Assembly: GCF_000711695.1 (NCBI RefSeq)
Contig: NW_013546976.1
Span: 1-64,000 of the forward strand
Source of the DNA: Tilletiaria anomala UBC 951
Taxonomy: Eukaryota > Basidiomycota > Exobasidiomycetes > Georgefischeriales > Tilletiariaceae
Direction: 5' to 3'
Length of the DNA stretch: 64,000 bases
The notes under the pieces are model-generated. The model searched no databases and was not told the DNA's origin. It worked only from the letters and a program-made list of their open reading frames with translations. The translations under genes and the position numbers were made by a program. Below, piece after piece: positions 45,555-55,257 of the stretch (its first letter is position 1; every line of letters starts with the position of its first letter).

Positions 45555-46202
45555 AGTATTGGCTATCATTTCGTCTATCTCTAAGGGTCTCAGCATGAAA
45601 CCCTTGCATTTGTAGTATATATCATCTTCACAGACTTGTGAGTTTTCAGCATTGCTCTGGTGGATCTGCCTCATCGATGTTGCGATTCCTGTTTACCAAG
45701 GTGTGAGCAGCGCTGCTCGCGGTCACAATCGTAGGTCGGTTCGATCTCTCTCCATTCGCCGTACGAGCTGCGAACGAGCCATTCAAGGTTGAGTTACCAA
45801 TGTTAGATGTTGGCAAATCCAGATTGGAACGTCCTGGCAGATGAGTGATGACAAGGACTTTAGAACTCATTAAACAACGTCACTGAAACGTGAATTTGAA
45901 GAAAGCGGAAGTATTGATGTCATCTCTGGGTTCTGGCCTTCTGGGGGTTTGAATTCTTTCTTTTTGGGAGAAAGAAATGTTCGGTCCTTCACTCGATGTG
46001 AATCGGCCGAGAATTATTTACTGCCTCTCACACTTTTCAGATGTCGTCCTACAGCAAGTTTTCTAAAGCGGTTGAGTATCTCCTCCCCCTCCCCTACGCT
46101 TTGTATCATACTCCCTTAAAGGAACTGGACGAAGTACCAGAAGGCAGAGGCACCCATAATATTTGGACATCATAGAAGTTCCAAGAGCGGAGCGAAAGCA
46201 AG
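45555..46202. other. Intergenic region
   Basis: This 648-bp stretch lies between the Cep57-like gene and the small zinc-finger gene. It holds two weak small frames, 45646-45870 on the minus strand (74 codons) and 46041-46175 on the plus strand (44 codons), neither of which I can support. It should contain the promoter of the zinc-finger gene. Confidence 0.4.
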
Positions 46203-46708
46203 ATGGGTAACGGAGCAAAGTGAGTCGAACAGTTTCACGAACGCGGCGTTAAGCAGAACAATCAGCCATCGCTTCACCATTCTTGGACTAACGCTCATTG
46301 TAAATATCCCGCCTCCCCTGCGTCCTGGTTTAATTGGTCAACAGAGCACAGCAGAAGCGTGAGCGCAACGCAAAGGATTCCAAGAAAGGTCCTACGTCGC
46401 AGCTCAAAGTGAACGAGGCGGCCAAGAATATTCAGTGTATGACCTGCAGACAGACATTTCTAGCGACGACCCGGTCACCAGCTGTAAGCATTCCAGTTTA
46501 GAGGCTCTCTTTGAGGAAGACATCAACCAGCAGCTGATTGATCGAAAATGCGCGCGACCTATTAGCTAATCCAGCATGCGCAAGACCGGCACTCAAAGGT
46601 AAGTCGCTTGCGATAGGCTCGACTTCAAAAGCAGCTTGCTCATTTCAGCCCTACGCCCTCACCCAACTCCAGACGCTGAAAGAATGCTTCCCAACCTTCA
46701 CCGAATAG
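46203..46708 (+). CDS. Small zinc-finger protein (At2g23090/zf-met2 type), 82 residues
   Basis: Four tiny exons (46203-46219, 46345-46483, 46566-46598, 46649-46708) join in phase to 82 residues. The product starts MGNGAKAQQKRERNAKDSKK, a basic, lysine-rich leader. A single C2H2-like finger follows: CMTCRQTF gives the two cysteines and HAQDRHSK the two histidines. The end is PYALTQLQTLKECFP. Leader, finger and C-terminal helix match the small eukaryotic family named after Arabidopsis At2g23090, whose function is poorly known. The acceptor of exon 2 is fixed because the next AG gives a stop. No single open frame covers this gene, which is why it is easily missed. Confidence 0.85.
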
Positions 46709-47101
46709 ACAGCTTCTGGATCGCACCTACAATGCGGAAACTCCCCTTCTACTCAATCGCAAACTGCAAGATCTTCCTGTAATGATAATTATCTAACCCC
46801 GATCCTTTCCCATCTCCTTCAAAAGTCTAGTCGGCGGCATTCATGGTTTTGTGTATGTGTGTGTTATTGCTGACAGTGCAAGAGTAGGGCATTCTACAGT
46901 CAACCATTCTGACTGGTGGTGAGGAGATATCATGCAGGTGGCTCGGCAGGCTGAGAAGCAATCGTGCAGAGACAAGGAACGCGCAGTTCAAGCCCAAAGT
47001 ATTGACCTATTGCGACTAGCCCAAGACAACGTAATGATGTTAGATTAGAGAAGTCTCGTGGGAAGCGCTACGTGCGATGGCGGAAAACGGATGGAAGCGT
47101 G
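46709..47101. other. Convergent 3' intergenic region
   Basis: This 393-bp stretch lies between the stops of the zinc-finger gene and the bHLH gene. I see no gene or repeat in it. Confidence 0.45.
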
Positions 47102-49672
47102 CTAGTCGGAGGAAGGTTTCGCGGGTACGCGGATGTCGACGCCGTAGTGGGCGGCCAACGATGCTCTCGCATGCTTGCGCCTTGCCAAAAGGCGTGCATG
47201 CGCCTCGAGCTGGTCGCGGATATAATCAAGAGCTAGGGTCAAGGTAGACAGCTCATGTCAGCACGGTGATGACGAGAAGAGGGGCTATGCCCCGAACGAG
47301 GAAAGGGACTCACTCCGATGAAGTACAATCGCCTCGCTCCTCGGGCCTGTCCGGCCTGGCTCAGCTTTCTCATCCGCGCCTTGTTTTTTGGTTGGCTTCT
47401 TCTTGCACGAGACGTCCGCCTCGTCGCTATCATATTCGTCGGACCCATCGTCCCCGCCCGCGTTTCCAGATTCCATCCCACCACCTTTATCCAGCGCGTC
47501 GCGCAACGCAGGCACAAGCTCGTTGAGACCCTCATAGCCCTTCTTGATGTTTGCCCTGCGTTTCTGCTCGCTCGCAATGTGGTTCGCTTTCTTCTCCGCG
47601 TCCGTTAACAGCTGATGCGGCTCTTTCCGCTTTCGTTCACACTCTCTCTCTGCCTCCATTTCTCTCACTTTGATCTGCGGATCCTCGATCTCGCCCGAGG
47701 CGATTTGCTCCCGCAGACGCTGGAGATGCGGCTGCCTCTTGTGCTCCGCATCCGTAAGCAAAAGATCCATAAGGTGCGCGGGCATCTTGTCTTTTGCTCT
47801 ACTCGCATCGATCTCGATATTGAAGATTGTCGGCTTCCAGCCGGAAGCATTGAAGACAATCGCCGACCCTTGACCAGCGGGCGGAGACTTGCTCTTGCTG
47901 CCAGTTTGCCCATTGCGTCCTGCACCCCTCTGGGCATCGTAATGCTGGCCTGGTGACACTAGGCGAGGAACAGTCGGCAGAACCTCGTGCTTTGATCCAG
48001 ATTGCCCACCAGGGAACTGATGATTGCTCGGGAATGCCTGGCTAATCTGCGAGAGGGAAGGGACATTCCCCTGCAGGGATGCCATGCGCGCCTGGTCCCT
48101 GGCCTCCTGCTCCGCCCTTTCTTTGCGTAGCAACGCGCGTTCCCTCTGCTCCTGCAAGAAATGCAGCTGCTGCATCTGCCATTGTGGGTTATTGCCATAC
48201 CCAGTCGCCAGTGTCTTGCTTGATGTGGTGCCTCTGCCTGACTGTGGCCTGCGTACTTTGAGCGGGCCGAAGACTTGTTGATGCGCTTCGAGCGCTGCGG
48301 CGCTCAATGGGACGACATTGGGATTGTACAGGTTCGTCATGCCTGCCGGAGGACCTAGCGGATTGGCTTGGAACGGCATGTCATTGAATCCGTCCGGCAC
48401 GAGACCGCCAGCATCCGAATTCCCAGATTTTGCAAGCCCAGAGGCCTCGGGCCCTTCCGCAATCATGGTGCTGCCTGGCGGCGCACCTATACCGCCCTTC
48501 TGTTTCCGCAGGGTTTCTGCCACATCACGCAGACTGCTAGAGGGCCCAAAGTGATCAACGAAGGCCATGCCATTTTGCTGCGTTCGGTCTCCGGACATGC
48601 TGGCGGCTGAGCTGCTCCCCGGTAGTCCGGCTGGCCACGAAGGCTGGTACACAGCTGCGCGCGACTGCATCTGCACGTCCCACGATGATCGACCGCCAAG
48701 CAGTGCCGTCGCTGCCCACTGCGCGCGCAAAGACTCGAGGGAGCGCTGTCCTTGTGCTGGTGAAAATCGGTTCCCCGGGTAAGAGGTGCTGGCATCGCGG
48801 CCTGTCAGCTGGTGTTTCGACGTAGAGGCTTCCCCGAACTTGGTCTCTATTTGCTGCAAACTGTGATGGTGAGGAGGGGAATACTGTTGGTGCGAGGAGG
48901 AATGGGGAGGCACTTGCATCTGCGACTGGTGTGAATACGGTCGTTGCTGTTGCTCTTTGGGCATCCCTTGGCAATCGAGTGTCCCACTCCCAAATCCGAG
49001 ACGGGGGGGCAGCCTGGCGGGCACGACGAAGCCATTCTGCCCGAAAGGGTCCATCCTATCCGCCGAGCTCAGTGACTCGGCCATGAAGTTGGCCTCTGCT
49101 GGCGAGAAAAGAATGGAATTGGCGCCTTCATCGCCTTCCATACTGCTACTGTCATCATTGGCCGGCCCGCCATTTCGATATCCTTCTTGCGAATCTGACG
49201 ATCGCATCGCCACATCATGCTGCATGCTCTGGTCTGTATTCCCCACACCTGCATCTTGATCCATCCCTCCTGAGTGCTGTTGCGCATTAGGGCTTACATC
49301 CAACTCGCTGCGCGTATGCCCCATGGAGCTGTGCTGATGACGAAGTAATGCACGTCCTTTCGTTCCCTGCTGGCGATACGCGACGTTCGATCCTAGGGCA
49401 GGGCTGTTTTGCCGCGAGCTTCGTGAAGCAGCATCAGTTCTTGGTGACGACAACGACGGATGGATGAAAGATCGTGGCGAGTGGATGAATTCGCTGAACG
49501 CTGTCGGACTTGGGCCGTTCCAGGTCACAGGCGGCGCAGTCGCTGTGGGCTGTTGTGGTGTCAGCGCTGCTGACGATGCTGAAGCGGCCGTCATCGACGG
49601 AAGATCGGGCTCCCTCGGCGACGATGAGGGATCTGTACCGGGTGAGACGAGGTCTGCACGACTAGCCTCCAT
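47102..49672 (-). CDS. bHLH transcription factor with a long acidic loop
   Basis: Two exons (49672-47314, 47232-47102) join in phase to 829 residues. Most of the protein is Ser/Gln/Pro-rich and probably disordered, as in activation domains. Near residue 690 begins the bHLH: the basic region and helix 1 read NHIASEQKRRANIKKGYEGL, and helix 2, completed by the splice, reads RSEAIVLHRTLDYIRDQLEA. His, Glu and Arg at the base-contacting positions (H..ASE..RR) predict binding to CACGTG E-boxes. The two helices are separated by a loop of roughly 55 residues, rich in Gly, Asp, Glu and Lys, where most bHLH proteins have 5-20. The start codons upstream of 49672 in this frame are not ATG. The regulated genes are unknown. 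Confidence 0.9.
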
Positions 49673-50093
49673 CGTGGTGGGATCTGGCAATACTGATCGT
49701 GCATGGATGGACAGAGTGATCCGAGCGCTCGTGCGACCTACGCAACCGTGGTTTGATGGGCTCGACGTGGTCGCGACGTGTGCGCTGTGTTCCTCTCTGT
49801 CGCCGCGAGTAGCCTTGTGCTGGATCAACCGGTCATGTACGTCACTTCTCCAGCTTGCGGTGGCTCGTACGCCATCTATACGTCGACGATGGGCATTCTA
49901 TACCATCCTGGGGTTCAGCTGGTTGGAGCGTTCGTCCATCTCCATCCGGGCAAAAAGTGTTGGTCGAGCTGGATGCCACCCCCCTCCCCCCCCACTCAGG
50001 TTGAAAAGTGCGGGGGAGGCGGCTGGGCAAAAGAGACTGAGAAGAGAGACACTGCACCAGTGTCATCCCCAGCCAGCCACGTCTCAAACTCTC
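49673..50093. other. Divergent promoter region (bHLH / SPO11 locus)
   Basis: This 421-bp stretch separates the bHLH start from the most upstream candidate start of the SPO11 locus. A C-rich tract lies near 49979-49990. Long frames run through it but look like extensions of neighbouring coding sequence. Confidence 0.35.
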
Positions 50094-53000
50094 ATGTCAG
50101 TCAGTGCATCTCCCACTGGAGCCGCTCCAAAAGAACTAGCTCAAGTATGCTGTTATGTGAACCTCTGTTCAATGGTCTGCAACTCACCTCTCTCTCTCTC
50201 TCTCTCTCTCTCTTGGGCATCTGCATTCAGCAGGAACTCGCTCAAGCAGGAACTGATGAGCTTTGCAAAATGCTGAGAGAAAGGCCAAACGAGGCGCAAA
50301 TATCAGCGCCCCTCAGATTGCGCCATCTCCGCAGAGCCCGGTCGCTCAGAACGTCTCCGTACACCCGCATCCCTGCTAAGATCCATTCCAAGGCTCGTAG
50401 CTTCCTGAGCTGCCACGTCTCCCGTGCGGTCCGTGTGTCGCCGCATCCTTGCGAAGGGTCATCCTCGCTCTCTGGTCGCGCAGCGCTCGATGCGAATGCC
50501 GCAAAGGAGGCTGGCATTCATTCATACTCTCAGACCTCCGAACCGTCTGCACTAGCTTTGACGACTGCCGTTGCAAACAACCTCAAGTAGCGATCAGCCC
50601 TTTCAAACCAGCCTGTGAGGTCCGCGACTGACATTTCCTCCTCTCTCCCAGTGAGCCAGGTGCACCTCTTGCAACTATACCCCCGTCTCATGGTCCGCTT
50701 ACGGCACATGCAAGTATTTCTCCAGAAGCCACGCCCAAGCAAGCAACAGATCCAGCACGAAGCGGCTCATCTGCTATTCGCACTCGCAATGAAACGTTGA
50801 AGCAGACACGTGCGCTAGTGCGAGCTGGTCTGCAGGAAGCGCTTCAGGACATTGTTGCCCAGTTGCTCGTGATTGATGGTCAGAAACAAGCAAACGAGAC
50901 GTCTTCTGCGACGTCCAAAAGCGCTTCTCTGTGTCCTCATCTGTCGCGACAACGCTCGATCACTGTTGGCGAAAATTGTGCCGTGACGGACCTGGCTGCT
51001 GAGCTAGACCCGTCCCCAGAAAGCAGCGATGAAGACTCACAACTGGAGCCTATGGACTCGGATGAAGACGAATTTTCACGAAAAATATGCGGCACAGGGG
51101 TTGAAGGCGTGCGTAAGCAATTGTGGACCTTTGTGCTACTTTCCTCGACAGATGAATGTTCTCAATCTTAGCGATCCCTGCGTGGCGTCCCCTCTCCTTG
51201 TCGCTTCCATCACTAACCTGACTATATGCTACTCATTCTTTTGGACCTAGCACGACAATCCCAATCCATACGTCAGCTGTTTATGGCCGGAAAAGGCACC
51301 GGTCATAACAGACGATGAAGATGTGCTCCTGAATCTCGATGTTGGTCTCAACCGAACGCGACGGGCTTCGTCGATGCAACGTGAGGTAGAGGCTAATCTC
51401 ATCTGCAACTTTGCAGAGCGACGAAGATGCGGAGGCGATCGACGCGCAGATCGTGGAACTGAGAGAAAATTCCCGCACCCAACAGAAGCGCTTGTTGAGG
51501 CTGTCGTTGAGGCTGTCAGATCACTCATTGGTGAGAATTTCGCGGCGCGGCAAGCTGACGACCTGCTTCCCTCGGTTTTCAGTCGCGAGAGTAGCAAGAG
51601 ACTAGTCGCGCGCGAAATTTCCATTCCTGCAAGAGCTCCAGCTGCATATACGACGCTGGGTACAGTTGAATATTGCCAGATTCAAGAGATAGAATGCTGA
51701 CAGACCGGATGCCTTACGAACGCTTCAGCCCGTTGGCTTGCGGTCATCAAAGCAGCTTTGGAAGCACTTTCGTGTAGCCAGGTCACCACACAGCGGTAAG
51801 TATCACCGTTGAAAACCCATGCAGAAACACATGCGGTCCTTGGCAAGAAGCTGCATCCTAAATGACTAGGCGTCACGTTGCTGATTCATTTCTCAATGCC
51901 CAATCGGCTGCGCACAGCGACATCTTTTACACCGATGTCACCCTCTTCGGATCGCAGAGCATTGCGAATCGAGTCATCACGAATCTGAGCGGCTTGCTTG
52001 GTGTTCGAAGAAATGCACTGGGCGTCGTCGCTTCTCCGCGCGGACTTTTCAGCGGTCGGATCCGGCTTGAATTTGACGAGCCAAGCCCAAGTTTGTCTGG
52101 TGTCGCAGACGTCGAGAACAACACTGAGGATCATTACAATCGGGAAGGTAGGGCTCACAACCTGCCCATAAGAATGACGCGAAGGTTCGAGGATGGCCAC
52201 GACGGAATAGCAAGTATCGTCCATGACAGCAGCATGATCGAGAGCGTCCGAGCGTTGGGCGAGATCAAGTGGATTCTGGCCGTGGAAAAGGAAGCAGCCT
52301 TCAAGAGCCTCTGCGAATCCAAGATCACCGCCGGCTTGGGTTTAGGAATCGGTCAGGGTGTCCTGCTGACGGTGGGTATCCCCTGGTAGGGTTAAGGGAA
52401 AGGAAGAGTTTGTGAGGCAACGTCAATCTCACTGCATGACTGACTGGGTTCTGAGTTCTCGCTTACCAGGGTCGAGGCTATCCCGATCAAGCCACAACAG
52501 ATTTCTTAGCCCTATTGACAGAATACTTGCCCCGGTAAGTCATATCCATTTTTCGGTCTCGCCAAAGCTGTCTGACCGGAAATTTTGTAATTCACAGATG
52601 CCCCATTTTCGCACTTGTCGACGCGGACCCGCATGGTATCGACATCTTGCGCAACTATAGATCCGCTCTCAAGCACAATGCCCTTTCACGTTCAAACGAT
52701 GTCACCGTCGATATCACAGATGGAGACAGAGACGGAGACGAGAACGGTGGGAGCTTTGCCGGGAAACGTGGCATGGAGCCAGACAACGATACCTCCAATT
52801 CACTTGAGGACCAGGCCAAAATGGTTGACTTGTCTGTTCGAAAGGGCGTGGAGTCTAAAATCAGATGGCTGGGACTGCGTCGCAGAGAGATCGCGGCTCT
52901 GTCAGATGGAGAAGGTCGCATGATCGCAATGACGCAGGTGGACAAGCTCAAGGCGATTAGCCTGCTTCAACGCCAGGACATGCCTGATGACGAACGGTCA

Positions 53001-53346
53001 GTTCTCGCAGCTCTCACTGAAGCGCCCCTCCCAAGGACAAAAGCGAGCAATTCATTTGACCCCCTTTCCTCCCTTTCCTAGCTTGGAGCTGGCTATGATG
53101 CTTCATGGAGGAACAAAGGCGGAGATAGAGACACAAAAGCAAACAGGTGATAGTGCGGCCGTAGTGGCTATGGAAGCAGTAGCAGTAGTAGCGGGATCGC
53201 AGGGAAGTCTACGTCAGCCCGAACCAGCTCTTTCGCCCATCGCTTTGCCGTCGGGATACTGTGGACATCGACTGAACAACACCGCGCAATACGTTATCGA
53301 AAGGCTGCAGGCTCTGCTTCCGGGTTGCAGGGTAGGAAACTTGTGA
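50094..53346 (+). CDS. SPO11: Meiotic recombination endonuclease Spo11
   Basis: Spo11 is the topoisomerase VI A-like protein that makes meiotic double-strand breaks. The secure part has exons 51374(or earlier)-51659, 51729-51795, 51918-52371, 52470-52534, 52598-52996 and 53082-53346, joining in phase to 511 residues from ATG 51374. The catalytic Tyr block VTTQRDIFYTDVTLFGSQS spans an intron (Tyr122 in this numbering) and leads into the winged helix (VVASPRGLFSG). The Toprim fold shows ILAVEKEA with its metal-binding Glu, GRGYPDQAT, and ALVDADPHGIDIL with the DxD pair. Near the C-terminus are KIRWLGLRRREI and ELAMMLHGGTKAEIE. Upstream exons 50094-50144, 50231-50586 and 50652-51108, with 51251 as the start of the next exon, also connect in phase and would give 840 residues, but they have no family resemblance and may be wrong or belong to another gene. 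Confidence 0.87.
50188..50213. repeat. (CT)n microsatellite
   Basis: Thirteen CT units lie just before a CATTCAG acceptor, within the first proposed intron of the SPO11 locus. The tract would act as a long polypyrimidine stretch if that intron is real. Confidence 0.85.
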
Positions 53347-53445
53347 TTATCTGCCAAAGCCAGACGAAAATGCGTTGTCCGTGATTACAACATCAATCGT
53401 CAATATATATTTGGTCTTCATACACTAGTCCATCGATCGGACCTA

Positions 53446-54506
53446 CTATGGTGTAATAGGATGACTGTACGGCTGCACCGGTGCGCCATGGGGGGATATG
53501 GTGGGCAAGCCATCGGTGGAAGTGACACACTGGGCGCCACCAGCGGAGTCACTCGCGTGCTCATGATAGGGCTCAGCCGCGAGCCCCTCCGCTTCAAGCT
53601 CGTTGGATGGCAGTGTCTGCCTCGGAATACGCGGCGCCCACGGCTTCTGACAGCGCCTGTCCCACAGTGGTGGGTAGTAGAGGTGGTAGATGGTGGTGGA
53701 GATGATAGTGCCGAGAATACCCCCGGCGATCACATCAGTTGGATGGTGCCTGTAGTCTTCTAACCTGGAGATGGCGATCAAAGTGGCGCCGATCATTGGG
53801 AAGAAGACCAGCCATGCTGACGCGGCGTGGCCGCGGTGATCGAATAGTCGTACTTTCCCGGCCAAGTAGAGCGACAGGAAGGCCATGCCCGCAAAGGCGG
53901 TGCTCGAGTGCCCCGATGGGAAGGAGCGGAAGCCATCAGTGATGATGCTGCTGTCCACGGGACGGGTGCAGATCGCATCCGTCACGAGACCATACGGAGA
54001 TGCGTTACTTGCTTCGCCGGGCGGTTGGCAGCGGTCGATCACGTCTGGTCTGGGACGGCCAACTGTGACTTTGATGATTGTTGTGGCCTACAAGCACGCA
54101 TGATATAGTCAGCTTATCCTGAAGTACTGATGCAGGTCGCTTACAAACATACCGTAACTGTAAGCGCGTGCGCGAGAATGAGACCGAGTAAACCAGCATG
54201 ACAGTCCCAAAATGAGCGGCAGGTCACCAGTCCGATGAATGCGATGAGAACGATCGGGATGATCACTGTCGTGACGACCAGTAGCCATACAGGCACACGC
54301 TCGGTCACGGCGTAAGTGTGCTGAAGGGAAGTGTCCGTCAAGCTGAATTCTCGGCGGAAGCCGTGCGCTTTGTTGATGATTGCGAGCACACCGGCGAGTA
54401 GGATCGTGAGGACCCAGTCCGGGAGATAGGCAATGATGACCTTTGGTGAAATGAGAGGGGGTAGTGTATCGAGATCAGTACATGTAGACTGTTCGTTGGC
54501 GCGCAT
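53446..54506 (-). CDS. PAP2-family lipid phosphate phosphatase (Dpp1/Lpp1 type)
   Basis: Two exons (54506-54153, 54087-53446) join in phase 0 to 331 residues. The enzyme class dephosphorylates phosphatidate, diacylglycerol pyrophosphate and related lipids in membranes. All three phosphatase motifs are intact: KVTVGRPRPDVIDRC at the start of exon 2, FPSGHSS in the middle, and SRLEDYRHHPTDVIAG with the catalytic His. Several membrane helices surround them (WVLTILLAGVLAII, VWLLVVTTVIIPIVLIAFIG, MIGATLIAI, ILGTIISTTIYHLYY). The upstream landmark REFSLTDTSLQHTYAVTERV is typical of fungal Dpp1/Lpp1 proteins. The short cytosolic tail is acidic and His/Ser-rich. It is tail to tail with SPO11, with only 99 bp between the stops. 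Confidence 0.93.
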
Positions 54507-55257
54507 CGACGATGGTCTTAGCTCACCTTTGCCCGACGCTCCCGACTCATTCGAGGTTGATTTCGGCTCCACTGCAAATCGCTGCCTTGGCCACCAGGCA
54601 GCCAGCCTCGCTGGGCCGCATCCGAAAACAAGGTCATGTCGTCTCGCAAGTGGCAGCGCCGCGCCTCTACTGTCGAATGGCCTTCGACCGTCACCCGAGT
54701 AACGGTAGTAACACACTCGTTACAATCGAAGGTGAGCGAAGACAGGGGGCTCCCCGAGTAGCAGGTGAATCCGATGCAATGTGGAGATCGTTTGAAGCTT
54801 TCACCTTCTCAGAAATACCTTGATCAAGAGCTGGCCTGCGACGCAGAAAGCGTATGACGCTGCAACCCCTGAATATATATATATATATGGCCCCGACTTC
54901 GTCTTAAAGTCCAAGACAGAAGCTGTAAGATGATTCCATTATGCAAGGATTCAATTTGAAATTGCGTTGACCACCCTAGAATCCCCCTGGCGTAGAAGCT
55001 GATCACCCGGATCCTGGTGAAAGGGGCTTTTCCAAAAATCGGTGCATTTTCCGTTTGCTGCACTGCCACAAGTACATCCCCGTGATCTTTTGCAAAATGG
55101 CCTGCATATTTCTCGAAATTTGAACTCCGAAGAGTCAGACTACAGACAGGAACGTCTCGGCTGCCCATCTCTCGCCGACTGCACACTGACTCTCAGCAAT
55201 TAGCAAGCTTTTGACTTCCGAGGCGAGTCTCATCCTCGTACGAATCGCTGCCACAAC
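54507..55257. other. Intergenic region with a TA microsatellite
   Basis: This 751-bp stretch lies upstream of the lipid phosphatase and downstream of the F-box locus. It contains a TA run at 54872-54888. A 120-codon frame at 54824-55186 on the minus strand ends in the TA run and looks spurious. Confidence 0.4.
54872..54888. repeat. (TA)n microsatellite
   Basis: About eight TA units lie in the region upstream of the lipid phosphatase gene. Confidence 0.8.

Noticed and set aside
45646-45870. 74-codon minus-strand frame starting MSSKVLVITHLP
   Set aside because: It has a real ATG and an in-frame stop, but no family resemblance and no splice signals. It is too short to support.
46041-46175. 44-codon plus-strand frame upstream of the zinc-finger gene
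   Set aside because: It is too short, with no resemblance to known proteins. It could at most be an upstream open frame if the transcript starts early.
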